Part shown: in pieces, positions 27,005 through 36,420 of the stretch
Layout of the letters: each line of letters begins with the position of its first letter
Position numbering within the stretch: position 1 is the stretch's first letter
The notes under the pieces: model-generated
Databases searched by the model: none
Told to the model about the DNA's origin: nothing
Seen by the model: only the letters and a program-made list of their open reading frames with translations
Origin: an uncultured cyanobacterium
GTDB lineage: Bacteria > Cyanobacteriota > Cyanobacteriia > PCC-6307 > Cyanobiaceae
DNA length: 64,000 nucleotides
Direction of reading: 5' to 3'
Assembly: GCA_903871775.1 (NCBI GenBank)
Contig: CAIQIA010000027.1
Location: forward strand, 124,001-188,000
Program-made: the position numbers and the translations under genes

Positions 27005-28400
27005 CCGCCGATGGAACCGATCCATCCGCAGGCCCGTCGACCGTGTCGTCCGCCTTCCCGACCTCGGGCTGTGGACGACGGTCCAGCCGCACCAGGGCCG
27101 GGGCGGGATCCTGGCCCCGGATCGACGCCATCCAGCCCCGACGGGCGACCTCGTAGAGCAACAGGGCTGAGGCCACCGACGCATTGAGGCTGGGGGTGAC
27201 CCCCCGCAGGGGAATCCGCACCAGCTGATCGCAGTGGCGGCGCGTCAGCAGGGACAGGCCTGAACCCTCCGAGCCGGTGACGATCACCAGGGGGCCCTGC
27301 AGGTCCACCTCTCCAAGGGAGACCGTGCCCTCCTCCGCCAGGCCGACGACCCGGAAGCCGTCCTCCCGCAGGCTCTCGAGGGCCCGGTTCAGGTTCACGA
27401 CCCGTGCCACCGGCAGATGCTCGAGGGCGCCGGCCGCCACCTTGGCCACGGCGCCGGTGAGACCGGCGGAGCGCCGCTGGGGCAGCACCAGACCGTGGGC
27501 GCCGAGGGCCTCGGCACTGCGCACGATCGCCCCGACGTTCTGGGGATCGGTGACACCATCGAGGGCCACCAGCAGCGGCGCTTCGCCGAGCTGGCGACAG
27601 CCGGCCAGAAGACTCTCGAGGTCAAGGGTCTCGGCGGCAGCGGTCTGCAGCACGATGCCCTGATGGACGGCCCCGCCGCAGAGCTGGGCCAGGCGGGCCC
27701 AGGTCACCTCTTCCACCAGCACCCCCCCGGCCTTGGCTTCACGCAGCAGCTGCAGGAAGCGGCTGCTGCAGCGCATCTCGGGGGTGCACCAGATGCGGTG
27801 AATCGGCCGGCCGCTCTCCAGGGCCGCCAGGGCCGCGTGGCGGCCCCACACCAGATCGTCGGCCACCGCCGGTCCGTGCTGCTCGGCCTCCCCCACCGGC
27901 GCCGTCTCCTGGGGGAGGGGGGCCGGCCGTGAGCGGTCGGGCCCGCGGAACGCCGGACGGCCGCGACGATCGCCCGACGAGGGCCTCGCGGGGCGGGGGA
28001 AGCGATCACTGCGGTCGAAACGGTCAAAGCGTTCACGCCGCATCGGCCGTTCACCCCGGTCCGCGGGCTCCTCGCGGTCGCTCCGCTCGAAGCGATCGGA
28101 ACGATCGAAGCGCTGGGGGCGGTCGAAGCGCTGGGGGCGCTCCGGACGGTTGAACCGTGCGGGACGGCCCATCCGCTCGCCGCCCTGGGGGCGGCCGTAG
28201 CGGTCGTCGCGACCGAAGCGCTCGTCCCGGTCAGGCCGCTCGCTGCGGAAGGGCCGCTCCGGTCGGTCGCCGCCGTCAGCACGGTCACGGCGATCGAAGC
28301 GTCGGGGAGGGGCCGGTGGGCGCCCTCCACTGCTGCCACGGGGACGACCTCCGCGCGGGCCGCCGGGGCTGCGGGGGGTTCGGTCGGGACGGAAGGCCAT
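26979..28400 (-). CDS. rlmB: RlmB/TrmH-type rRNA 2'-O-methyltransferase with long Arg/Asp-rich N-terminus
   Basis: The C-terminal part of this 473-aa protein is a SpoU (SPOUT) methyltransferase that probably makes Gm2251 in 23S rRNA. The substrate-binding domain begins LVWGRHAALAALESGRPIHRIW. The three SpoU motifs are VTDPQNVGAIVRSAEALG, VIVTGSEGSGLS and IPLRGVTPSLNASVASALLLYE. The first roughly 190 residues are low complexity, dominated by RFDR, RPER and DRDR repeats, and are predicted to be disordered and RNA-binding. The ATG at 28400 is preferred to 28469, which lies inside the mrnC gene. Confidence 0.9.
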   Translation of the reverse strand: MAFRPDRTPRSPGGPRGGRPRGSSGGRPPAPPRRFDRRDRADGGDRPERPFRSERPDRDERFGRDDRYGRPQGGERMGRPARFNRPERPQRFDRPQRFDRSDRFERSDREEPADRGERPMRRERFDRFDRSDRFPRPARPSSGDRRGRPAFRGPDRSRPAPLPQETAPVGEAEQHGPAVADDLVWGRHAALAALESGRPIHRIWCTPEMRCSSRFLQLLREAKAGGVLVEEVTWARLAQLCGGAVHQGIVLQTAAAETLDLESLLAGCRQLGEAPLLVALDGVTDPQNVGAIVRSAEALGAHGLVLPQRRSAGLTGAVAKVAAGALEHLPVARVVNLNRALESLREDGFRVVGLAEEGTVSLGEVDLQGPLVIVTGSEGSGLSLLTRRHCDQLVRIPLRGVTPSLNASVASALLLYEVARRGWMASIRGQDPAPALVRLDRRPQPEVGKADDTVDGPADGSVPSADEDMDIRF

Positions 28401-28434
28401 GGTCGTGACGACTGCAGGGAACCAGGCTCGTCCG

Positions 28435-28836
28435 TCAGGGGGGACTGTCCGGCCTGTCGGAGGGGACAACCGGATCGAGGCAGCACAGCAGCTCGCTCAG
28501 GCGGTCCGGATCGTGCAGGTGGAGCCAGCCCACCATTGTCTCAAATCCCGAGGCCCGCCCATAAATGGAGGGATCGAGATGGCGTGGGCGGCGACCGGCG
28601 GCATTGCGGCCCCGCCGCACCCACTCCCGCTCCTCAGCCCGCAGCAGGGGTTCCAGCCGCTCAAGGGCCAGGCTCTGGGCCTCGGCCCTGACGCGGGCCA
28701 CCCCCGCGTCGTGGAGCCGACGGGGACTGGCGGCCCTGCGCACCAGGGACTGGCGCTGATGCAGTTCCCAGACAGCATCCCCGAGCCAGGCCAGCTGGGC
28801 CGGACCCGGACAGGGATCAGGCGGCGCTGACGGCAC
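28435..28836 (-). CDS. mrnC: Mini-ribonuclease III
   Basis: Mini-III is an RNase III catalytic domain without a dsRNA-binding domain; it matures 23S rRNA ends. The 133-aa protein has LAWLGDAVWELHQRQSLV with the catalytic Asp, and SGFETMVGWLHLHDPDRLSELL as the second signature. The usual family length is 120-140 aa. The start is GTG at 28836, 20 bases inside the end of the STAS gene. rlmB follows directly, so two 23S rRNA maturation genes are adjacent. Confidence 0.88.
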   Translation of the reverse strand: MPSAPPDPCPGPAQLAWLGDAVWELHQRQSLVRRAASPRRLHDAGVARVRAEAQSLALERLEPLLRAEEREWVRRGRNAAGRRPRHLDPSIYGRASGFETMVGWLHLHDPDRLSELLCCLDPVVPSDRPDSPP

Positions 28837-29185
28837 CGAGGGCGGTCTCGAGATCAGGCTGCAGATGGAGGAACGCCTCGAGCCTGACCAGCTTCACGGT
28901 CTGCACGACGCGGCTGTTGCCGACGACAACGAAGCGTCGGGCCGCTTCGTTGCACTGCTTGGCCACAGCCACCAGGGCCCCCAGACCGGAGGAATCGATG
29001 AAATCAATGCGGCTCAGATCGAGAACCAGGGGCAGGGCCGTGGTGGATCCATGCTGTTCGATGAAGTCACGGAACTGACGCTCGGAATAGGCGTCGAGCT
29101 GTCCCGTGAAATGCAGCAGCAGGCAGCCGGCCTGAGGCTCGCAGCCGCCGCGGAGAGAGACGGTGAGTCGGGTCAGCTCGGTGAT
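28817..29185 (-). CDS. STAS-domain anti-sigma factor antagonist with apparent ATC start
   Basis: This gene is absent from the ORF track because its frame has no ATG, GTG or TTG between the upstream TGA and the conserved domain. The product (122 aa) is TELTRLTVSLRGGCEP, then LLLHFTGQLDAYSERQF, LVLDLSRIDFIDSSGLGALVAVAKQ (phosphorylatable Ser in DSSGLG) and RVVQTVKLVRLEAFLHL. A perfect AGGAGG lies nine bases before an in-frame ATC at 29183-29185, so ATC is the likely initiator. It would counter an RsbW-like kinase such as the one at 5.4 kb. It overlaps mrnC by 20 bases. Confidence 0.85.
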   Translation of the reverse strand: MTELTRLTVSLRGGCEPQAGCLLLHFTGQLDAYSERQFRDFIEQHGSTTALPLVLDLSRIDFIDSSGLGALVAVAKQCNEAARRFVVVGNSRVVQTVKLVRLEAFLHLQPDLETALGAVSAA

Positions 29186-29194
29186 GGCTCCAGG

Positions 29195-29200
29195 CCTCCT
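29195..29200 (-). promoter_or_regulatory. Perfect Shine-Dalgarno AGGAGG for the STAS gene
   Basis: On the minus strand AGGAGG lies nine bases before an in-frame ATC and the STAS reading frame. It fixes the likely start of the gene, since no conventional start codon is in frame nearby. Confidence 0.7.
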
Positions 29201-29230
29201 GCGGTTGATGACCCCGAAGGGCTCTCAAGT

Positions 29231-30364
<1,134 letters not shown>

Positions 30365-30385
30365 CCGCCTCGGCACCCTTCTGCA

Positions 30386-31495
30386 TCATCCCTCAGGGGT
30401 GCGAAGCCAGTCGGCCAGCTGCCCGAAGCGCTGCCAGGGGGCACCGCCGGCCAGGCAGTCCCCGGCCCGCTCGACCCCCTCTCGCCAGTCGGCCACCGCT
30501 CCGGCGGCCCAGAGCACCAAGGCCGTGTTGAGCCGCACCGCGTCAGTCTGGGCGGCGGTGCCACGCCCCTGCAGCACCGCCTGCAGGATGGCGGCATTGG
30601 TGGCCAGATCCCCCCCGGCCAGCTCCGCAGGGCCCGCCGTCAACAGCCCCAGGGCGGCCGGATCCAGGCAGTCCTCCCGCAGCTCTCCGCCGTCGAGCAG
30701 GCAGAGCCGGCTCGGCCCCGACAGCGACGCCTCATCAAGACCACCATCGCCGTGGACCACCACAGCCCGCTGCAGGCCAAGCCGTTGCAGCGCACCGGCC
30801 ATCGGCTGCAGCAGGGAAGGCCGGGCCACCCCCAGCACCTGCACATCGGGCTGGAGCGGGTTGACCAGGGGACCAAGGAGATTGAAGACCGTGCGCACCC
30901 CCAGCCTGCGGCGCAGGGCCGCCAGGCGCCCGAGGGCCGGATGCCAGCCCGGGGCGAAAAGGAACGTCACCCCCAGCGGTTCGAGGGCCCCCAGGACCTG
31001 CGGCAGCGGCGCCGAGAGGTTCAGGCCGAGGGCCTCGAGCACGTCGGCCGAACCGACCCGGCCGCTGGCGCTGCGGTTGCCGTGCTTCGCCACGGTCACG
31101 CCACAGGCCGCCGCCGTGAAGGCCACGGCCGTGGAGATGTTGAAGCTGTCGGCGCCGTCGCCACCGGTGCCGCAGGTGTCGGCCAGGGCCAGGGCAGGAC
31201 GGGGGGCCGGCAGGGCGGCGGCCCGGCGCAGCACGCTGGCCATGGCCGCCAGTTCGACCGGATCGGGGTCCCGGCAACGCAGGGCGGCCAGGAAGGCGCC
31301 GGTCTGCTCCGGGGCCAGCGCATCGGCGAGCCAGGCCTCCATCAGCGCCGCCGCCGCCGCCGCATCGAGACGCTGGCCCTCCAGCAGACCATCGAGCAGC
31401 CGGGGCCACGGGGGGGGGGAGTCGGAGCGGACGTTGCTCACGGGACGGGCAAGCAGAGGGATCGGGACGATGGTCGCGTCAGGCGGCGACGGCAT
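30386..31495 (-). CDS. trpD: Anthranilate phosphoribosyltransferase
   Basis: TrpD joins PRPP to anthranilate, the second step of tryptophan synthesis. Visible signatures are LADTCGTGGDGADSFNIST (PRPP loop), VAKHGNRSASGRVGSADVLEALG (anthranilate site) and RTVFNLLGPLVNP. The ATG at 31495 overlaps the upstream DUF3288 stop (TGATG), which suggests coupling and gives 369 aa. A GTG at 31441 (SNVRSDSPPPW) gives a length closer to other family members and is an alternative. The ORF-track start at 31594 is too long. Confidence 0.92.
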   Translation of the reverse strand: MPSPPDATIVPIPLLARPVSNVRSDSPPPWPRLLDGLLEGQRLDAAAAAALMEAWLADALAPEQTGAFLAALRCRDPDPVELAAMASVLRRAAALPAPRPALALADTCGTGGDGADSFNISTAVAFTAAACGVTVAKHGNRSASGRVGSADVLEALGLNLSAPLPQVLGALEPLGVTFLFAPGWHPALGRLAALRRRLGVRTVFNLLGPLVNPLQPDVQVLGVARPSLLQPMAGALQRLGLQRAVVVHGDGGLDEASLSGPSRLCLLDGGELREDCLDPAALGLLTAGPAELAGGDLATNAAILQAVLQGRGTAAQTDAVRLNTALVLWAAGAVADWREGVERAGDCLAGGAPWQRFGQLADWLRTPEG

Positions 31496-31833
31496 CAGGG
31501 GTCGGCGGCGGCATCGGTGTCGAAGCCGCTGCCGACGGCCTGGTCGGCCTGGGGGCGACCGGGGCGGAAGCCCCCTTGCCAGAGGGCCCGGCAACGGGCC
31601 TCGAGGGCCGGCCGGTCGAGGCCCCAGTGGGTGATGGCCTTGACCAGGTCCTGCCGCAGATCGGCGGCTCCGGGGAAGCCGTCGTAGCGGATCAGCAGCC
31701 GGGCGGCGTCCACCAGATGGTCATCACCAGGCTGCTCCACCGCCAGCAGCCCGTCGACCGTCTCGCGGTCGCTGGTTTCGAGCGGATGGACCTGGTCGCG
31801 GTCAGCGCCGGAATCGGGGGGGGAGGCAGCCAT
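31495..31833 (-). CDS. DUF3288 family protein
   Basis: Only the last 112 residues of the 686-aa minus-strand ORF are real; the rest is antisense to the ABC exporter. The ATG at 31833 gives MAASPPDSGADRDQVHP, then SDRETVDGLLAVEQPGDDHLVDAARLLIRYDGFPGA, DLRQDLVKAITHWGL and LEARCRALWQGGF, matching the cyanobacterial DUF3288 pattern. The function is unknown. The stop codon shares a base with the trpD ATG. It is divergent from the ABC exporter gene across 48 bases. Confidence 0.8.
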   Translation of the reverse strand: MAASPPDSGADRDQVHPLETSDRETVDGLLAVEQPGDDHLVDAARLLIRYDGFPGAADLRQDLVKAITHWGLDRPALEARCRALWQGGFRPGRPQADQAVGSGFDTDAAADP

Positions 31834-31881
31834 GGCCGACGGCGGAGCCTCCGTAGTTTGGGGCGGCCCCTGCCGTCTGTG

Positions 31882-33636
31882 ATGGCCCCCCTGCAGCTTG
31901 CCCTGATCGCCCGTCAGCTGCGGCCCCAGCGGCGGGAACTGGCCCTGGGCATGGCCGCCCTGCTGGTGGTCAACATCCTCGGCACGACACTGCCGCTGCT
32001 GGTGCAGCGCACGATCAATGCCCTGAAGCCGGGCTTCAGCCTGGCGGACCTCATGCACCAGGCACTGCTCATCGCTGCCCTGGCCACGGTCATGGGACTG
32101 GTGCGGCTGGCCTCCAGGGTGCTGGTCTTCGGCGCCGGGCGCCACGTGGAGGTGAGCCTGCGGCAGCGGATCTTCGACCATCTGCTGCGCCAGGAGCCGG
32201 GCTGGGTGCAGCAGGCGGGCAGCGGCGATGTGATCAGCCGCTCCACCAGCGACGTCGAGAACGTGCGGCGGCTGCTGGGGTTCGCGGTGCTGAGCCTGAG
32301 CAACACCGCCATGGCCTACGCCCTCACCCTGCCGGCGATGCTGGCGATCGAACCGGGGCTCAGCCTGGCGGCGATCCTGCTCTACCCGCTGATGCTGCTG
32401 CTCGTGGGCCTTTCCGGCGGGCGCATGATGCGCCAGCAGCGGCGGCTGCAGCAGGATCTCGCCGCCATGAGCGACCTGGTGCAGGAAGACCTGTCGGGCA
32501 TCGGGGCCATCAAGATCTATGGCCAGGAGGGCAGTGAGCGCGCGGCCTTCGCCGACCTCAGCCGTCGTTATCGCGAAGCGGCCATCACCCTGGCCCGCAC
32601 CCGCAGCACCCTCTTTCCCCTGCTCGAGGGCATCAGTTCCCTGTCGGTGCTGGTGCTGATCGCCCTGGGCTGCAGCCGCCTCGAGGCCGGCAGCCTCAGC
32701 CTCGGCGGGCTGATCGCCCTGATCCTTTACGTGGAACGGCTGGTGTTTCCCACTGCCCTGCTGGGGTTCACCCTCAGCACCTTCCAGACCGGCCAGGTGA
32801 GCCTGGAACGGGTGGAGGAGCTGCTGCGCCGGCGACCGCAGATCGAGGATTCCCCCCAGCCCCATGCCGCCGGCGTTCCCAGCCCGGCCGGTGCCCGCCT
32901 GGAGGCCAGGGGTCTGCAGATCCGCTACACCGACGCCCGCGAGCCCGCCCTCGACGGACTCAGCTTCACGATCGAGCCCGGCGAGCTGGTGGCGGTGGTG
33001 GGCCCGGTGGGCTGCGGCAAGACCACCCTGGCCCGTGCCCTCGGGCGGTTGCTGCCGGTGCACCAGGGACAGCTGTTCCTCGATGGCGTCGATGTGACGC
33101 GGCTGCGCCTTGCCGACCTGCGCCGGCAGCTCGCCCTGGTGCCCCAGGAAGGCTTTCTGTTCACGGCCAGCCTGGGCGACAACCTGCGCTTCGGGGCGCC
33201 GGAGACCGATCTCGCCACCGTCGCCGCGGTGGCCGAGCGGGCCCAGCTGGCCGGTGATGTGGCCGGATTCCCCGACGGCTACGGCACCCTGGTCGGCGAG
33301 AGGGGAATCACCCTCAGCGGCGGCCAGCGCCAGCGCACGGCCCTCGGCAGGGCCCTGTTGATGGAAGCCCCGCTGCTGGTGCTTGACGATGCGCTGGCGA
33401 GCGTCGACAACCGCACGGCCGCCGCCATCCTCCAGGACCTGCGCCGCCGCTCCCGCCAGACCGTCGTCTTCATCAGCCACCAGCTCTCGGCGGCGGCCGC
33501 CTGCGACCGGGTGCTGGTGCTCGAGCGGGGCCGCCTGGTGCAGCAGGGTCACCACGACGAGCTGCTGGGCCAGCCGGGGCCCTACCGCCGCCTGTGGGAT
33601 CGCGAGCAGGCCGCCAGCCAGCTGCAGGCTGTCTGA
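31882..33636 (+). CDS. ABC exporter (fused transmembrane and ATPase domains)
   Basis: This half-transporter (584 aa) should work as a dimer. Six predicted membrane helices occupy residues 20-310 (MAALLVVNILGTTLPLLV, ALLIAALATVMGLVRLAS, SSLSVLVLIALG). The ATPase domain has Walker A VGPVGCGKTTLA, Q-loop ALVPQEGFLF, signature ITLSGGQRQR, Walker B LLVLDDALASVD and H-loop VVFISHQLS. It is of the MdlB/MsbA-like B-subfamily; the substrate is unknown. The ATG at 31882 (APLQLALIARQL) replaces the ORF-track start at 31576, which lies antisense to DUF3288. Confidence 0.9.
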   Translation: MAPLQLALIARQLRPQRRELALGMAALLVVNILGTTLPLLVQRTINALKPGFSLADLMHQALLIAALATVMGLVRLASRVLVFGAGRHVEVSLRQRIFDHLLRQEPGWVQQAGSGDVISRSTSDVENVRRLLGFAVLSLSNTAMAYALTLPAMLAIEPGLSLAAILLYPLMLLLVGLSGGRMMRQQRRLQQDLAAMSDLVQEDLSGIGAIKIYGQEGSERAAFADLSRRYREAAITLARTRSTLFPLLEGISSLSVLVLIALGCSRLEAGSLSLGGLIALILYVERLVFPTALLGFTLSTFQTGQVSLERVEELLRRRPQIEDSPQPHAAGVPSPAGARLEARGLQIRYTDAREPALDGLSFTIEPGELVAVVGPVGCGKTTLARALGRLLPVHQGQLFLDGVDVTRLRLADLRRQLALVPQEGFLFTASLGDNLRFGAPETDLATVAAVAERAQLAGDVAGFPDGYGTLVGERGITLSGGQRQRTALGRALLMEAPLLVLDDALASVDNRTAAAILQDLRRRSRQTVVFISHQLSAAAACDRVLVLERGRLVQQGHHDELLGQPGPYRRLWDREQAASQLQAV

Positions 33637-33725
33637 CGCCTCGGCGGCAGGAGCCGAAGCTTTCCGGCGGATCTGCCCGCGTCACGGCCGCGCTGTTCTA
33701 GTTCAGGGGCCAATGCCTCGGATCC

Positions 33726-33995
33726 GTGACCCGGCCGCTGCCCTACAACCTCCGCTGCACCCTCACCTTCGGTGACATCTACGGCCAGGTGCTGGCCTGG
33801 ATGGGGGTGATTTTCCTGAGCCTCGCCACGGCCCTGGGGCTGATGGGGGCCAGCCGCCCCCTGTTCGCCCTGGTCGGGGTGGGGTTGATCCTGGTGTTGT
33901 CGCTGCCCTTTCTGCTGTTCGCGTTCACCACGACGCTGATCAACCACATCGCACTGGAGCCACGGCCAGACCCCGCCGACGGCCAGACTCCGTGA
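33726..33995 (+). CDS. Small two-helix membrane protein
   Basis: This 89-aa protein starts at GTG 33726. The N-terminal TRPLPYNLRCTLTFGDIYGQV is followed by two hydrophobic helices (LAWMGVIFLSLATALGLMG and LFALVGVGLILVLSLPFLLFAFTTTLI) and a short polar tail. It appears to be a conserved cyanobacterial type, but I cannot name a family. It lies 21 bases before msrA on the same strand. Confidence 0.65.
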   Translation: MTRPLPYNLRCTLTFGDIYGQVLAWMGVIFLSLATALGLMGASRPLFALVGVGLILVLSLPFLLFAFTTTLINHIALEPRPDPADGQTP

Positions 33996-34016
33996 GCAGC
34001 AGCGTCGCTGACCGTC

Positions 34017-34721
34017 GTGATTCTCGATTCGTGGCTGGGGCGTGAGCCCGCAACGTCCGATCTGCGCCACGTGGTGCTGGGCACGGCGATCAATGCCCCG
34101 GCCGCCGCGGATCAGGGCGAGGCCCTTTTTGGCTGCGGCTGCTTCTGGGGGGCCGAGAAGGGGTTCTGGCGCCTGCCCGGCGTCGTCACCACCGCTGTCG
34201 GCTACGCCGGCGGCAGCGACCCGCGACCGACGTACGAGCGGGTATGCAGCGGAGCCACCGGCCATGCAGAGGTGGTTCGCGTGGTGTGGAACACTGCTGC
34301 CGTCGGCTTCAGCGATCTGCTCAAGCTGTTCTGGGAGTGCCACGACCCGACCCAGGGGGATCGCCAGGGCAATGACCGGGGCAGCCAGTACCGCTCGGCG
34401 ATCTTCGTCAACGATCCGGCCCTGCTCAGCCTCGCCCGTGCCTCGCAGCAGGCCTACCAGGAGGCCCTGACGGGCGGCGGCTTCGGCTCGATCACCACCG
34501 ATGTCCGCCCTGACCAGTCCTTCTTCCCGGCAGAGGCCTACCACCAGCAGTACTTAGCCAGGCCCGGCAGCCGGCCCTACTGCTCGGCCCAGCCCACCCG
34601 GGTGCCCCTCGGCGACTTCCCCGGCGTCGACTACAGGCTTCCTTCCGGGGTCTGGGATCACTACGACTGGAACGTCAGCCACTGCGTCCTGCGCAGTGAC
34701 AACACCCCGATCCGGCTCTGA
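34017..34721 (+). CDS. msrA: Peptide methionine sulfoxide reductase MsrA
   Basis: MsrA reduces the S-epimer of methionine sulfoxide and repairs oxidised proteins. The 234-aa protein carries FGCGCFWGAEKGFWRLPGV with the catalytic Cys, VGYAGGSDPRPTYERVCSG, HDPTQGDRQGNDRGSQYRSAIF and YHQQYLARPG. An N-terminal extension of about 35 residues precedes the catalytic domain, and a C-terminal extension with another Cys (NVSHCVLRS) follows. The start is GTG at 34017. Confidence 0.93.
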   Translation: MILDSWLGREPATSDLRHVVLGTAINAPAAADQGEALFGCGCFWGAEKGFWRLPGVVTTAVGYAGGSDPRPTYERVCSGATGHAEVVRVVWNTAAVGFSDLLKLFWECHDPTQGDRQGNDRGSQYRSAIFVNDPALLSLARASQQAYQEALTGGGFGSITTDVRPDQSFFPAEAYHQQYLARPGSRPYCSAQPTRVPLGDFPGVDYRLPSGVWDHYDWNVSHCVLRSDNTPIRL

Positions 34722-34776
34722 GCCACACATCAATCGGAGCCGCGCGTAACACCGAACGGCAACCCCTGACCAGCGT

Positions 34777-34806
34777 CAATCGGAGGGGGAGCGCCCCCCC
34801 CGATTG
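34777..34806. terminator. Strong GC hairpin between msrA and sigma gene
   Basis: CAATCGG-A-GGGGG / CCCCCC-CGATTG forms a long stem with a short loop and one mismatch. It is not followed by a T-run on either strand, so it may be a factor-assisted terminator or an mRNA structure in the leader of the sigma-factor gene. The left-arm sequence CAATCGGAG also occurs once more, about 47 bases upstream. Confidence 0.4.
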
Positions 34807-34868
34807 CCCCTGATGGGCCGAAGCCGGCCTGACAAGGGTGGCCGGGTCCTTCGTTCTGCCGTCCCGCC

Positions 34869-35648
34869 ATGGCCCGATCCGCCATCGTCGGCACCGATCC
34901 CCCGGCCGTCCGCCATCGCAACGCCCTCGTGCTGCGGCACCTGAACCTCGTGCATCAGCAGGTGAACCGCCTGCGCCACCTCTGCAGTGAACCCGTCGAC
35001 GATCTGGTGCAGATCGGCCGCCAGGGGCTGATCGTGGCCGCCGAGCGCTTCGATCCCGACCGGGGGGTGGCCTTCAGCAGCTTCGCCGTTCCCTACATCC
35101 AGGGCCACATCCGGCACCACATCCGTGATCGGGTGCCGGTCGTGCGTTCGAGCTGGCGCCTGCGGCAGCTGCACGCCCAGATGGAACAGCTCAACGCATC
35201 CCGTCTGCACGATGGTCAGCCCCCGCTGGGGGAGGAGGAACTGGCCTCCCGGCTGGGCTGCCGGGTGAGCCGCATCCGCCAGGCCCGGGAGCTGCACCGC
35301 GCCCTGCAATGCACCAGCCTCGACCGGCCCTGCGGCACGGACGATGGAACCCCCCTGCAGGAGACCCTCGAGGCCCGCGGACCCCAGCCGCTTGAGGGCC
35401 TGGCCTGGCAGGAGCTCTGGGAACGGCTCGCCCCGCTGCCCGTGGACGACCGCAAGCTGCTGCTCGATTGCCTGGTGCGGCAGCGGCCGCGCCGGGATGT
35501 GGCCGCCGAGATGGGTTGGAGTGTGCCCCGCCTGTCCCGGCGTCTGCGGCAGTGCCGGCTGGCCCTGCAGGAACGGCTCATGGCCGAAGGCTGGGGCCCA
35601 GCAGGCCCATGGCCAGCAGGGCGGCCAGCAGTGTCATCAGCCCATTGA
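34869..35648 (+). CDS. Group 3 RNA polymerase sigma factor (SigF/SigB-like)
   Basis: This sigma-70 family protein (259 aa) lacks region 1 and the long non-conserved insert, as group 3 factors do. Region 2 is LVLRHLNLVHQQVNRL, DDLVQIGRQGLIVAAERFDPDRGVAFSSFAVPYIQGHIRHHIRD. Region 3 follows (LGEEELASRLGCRVSRIRQARE). Region 4 is LAPLPVDDRKLLLDCLVRQRPRRDVAAEMGWSVPRLSRRLRQCR. The region 4 helix-turn-helix is somewhat diverged. Group 3 factors in cyanobacteria serve stress, motility or cell-surface regulons; the target is unknown here. The 3' end overlaps DUF92 by 71 bases. Confidence 0.87.
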   Translation: MARSAIVGTDPPAVRHRNALVLRHLNLVHQQVNRLRHLCSEPVDDLVQIGRQGLIVAAERFDPDRGVAFSSFAVPYIQGHIRHHIRDRVPVVRSSWRLRQLHAQMEQLNASRLHDGQPPLGEEELASRLGCRVSRIRQARELHRALQCTSLDRPCGTDDGTPLQETLEARGPQPLEGLAWQELWERLAPLPVDDRKLLLDCLVRQRPRRDVAAEMGWSVPRLSRRLRQCRLALQERLMAEGWGPAGPWPAGRPAVSSAH

Positions 35649-36405
35649 CTGCCTCATTGCTGAGCCAGGCCAGCCGCGGCTGCAGTTCGGCACCGATCAG
35701 ACTCTCAATGAGGGTCGCCAGCCAGGCCACCAGCGTCAGGGCCGGCACCAGGGACGGGGGCAGCAGCCCCAGCGCCACCGCCAGCCCGGCGAAGACTGCG
35801 GCACCGACCAGGCTGGCCACGGTTCCCTCCAGGCTCACCGCCCCCTCGGTGCCCGCCGGCACCGGCCGCAGCCGCGTCAAAGAAACAGTGCGGCGTCCCC
35901 AGCGCTTGCCGATCTCACTGCCGCACGTGTCCCCCAGCTTGGCGGCGAAGCTGGCGACGAAGCCGGTCAGCAGCAGCCCCTGCGGAGCCCCCGGCAGGGT
36001 GGTCATCAAGGCCAGCAGCGCACCGGTGGCAGCGGATCCCCAGACGTTCTCGGGTCCGCGGCGACCGTCGCGCTTCTCCGCGAGGCCGGCGGCCCGCTTG
36101 CGGGCCAGACCGAGGCGGGTGACCGCCGAGCCCAGCGCCAGATACAGCACCACCGCCAGCCAGCCCCGCCAGCCCAGGGAAGCCCCCAGCAGGGTGCCCA
36201 GGATCCAGGCATGGAACCAGCCGGCGGTGGTCAGCACCGGCACCCGCCGCAAGGGCAGGATCAGCAGGGCGTTGGCCAGGGCACTGAACAGCCAGGCCAG
36301 GCCGGCGGGGGGCAGGGGCAGCAGCGGCATCGGTAACAGCATCGGCATCGGTGGCATAGAGGAGGGCATCGGGGGGCATCCATCCGGGATGGGCAGTGGC
36401 GCCAC
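35578..36405 (-). CDS. DUF92 / TIGR00297 membrane protein (VTE6-like)
   Basis: This is a polytopic membrane protein (275 aa) with about six hydrophobic helices. The DUF92 signatures are TTAGWFHAWILGTLLGASLG, RRGPENVWGSAATGALLAL, FVASFAAKLGDTCGSEIGKRWG and the end WLSNEAVNGLMTLLAALL. Plant VTE6, the founding characterised member, is a phytyl-phosphate kinase recycling phytol for tocopherol and phylloquinone, so a related role is plausible in a cyanobacterium. The first 30 residues are Pro/Met-rich and the start could be internal. A LexA-type palindrome lies 16 bases upstream of the ATG. Confidence 0.82.
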   Translation of the reverse strand: MAPLPIPDGCPPMPSSMPPMPMLLPMPLLPLPPAGLAWLFSALANALLILPLRRVPVLTTAGWFHAWILGTLLGASLGWRGWLAVVLYLALGSAVTRLGLARKRAAGLAEKRDGRRGPENVWGSAATGALLALMTTLPGAPQGLLLTGFVASFAAKLGDTCGSEIGKRWGRRTVSLTRLRPVPAGTEGAVSLEGTVASLVGAAVFAGLAVALGLLPPSLVPALTLVAWLATLIESLIGAELQPRLAWLSNEAVNGLMTLLAALLAMGLLGPSLRP

Positions 36406-36420
36406 AGGCCATGGCGCTAC

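Noticed and set aside
31840-33555. 686-aa minus-strand ORF over the ABC exporter
   Set aside because: It lies exactly antisense to a gene with all ABC motifs; only its last 112 residues (DUF3288) are real.
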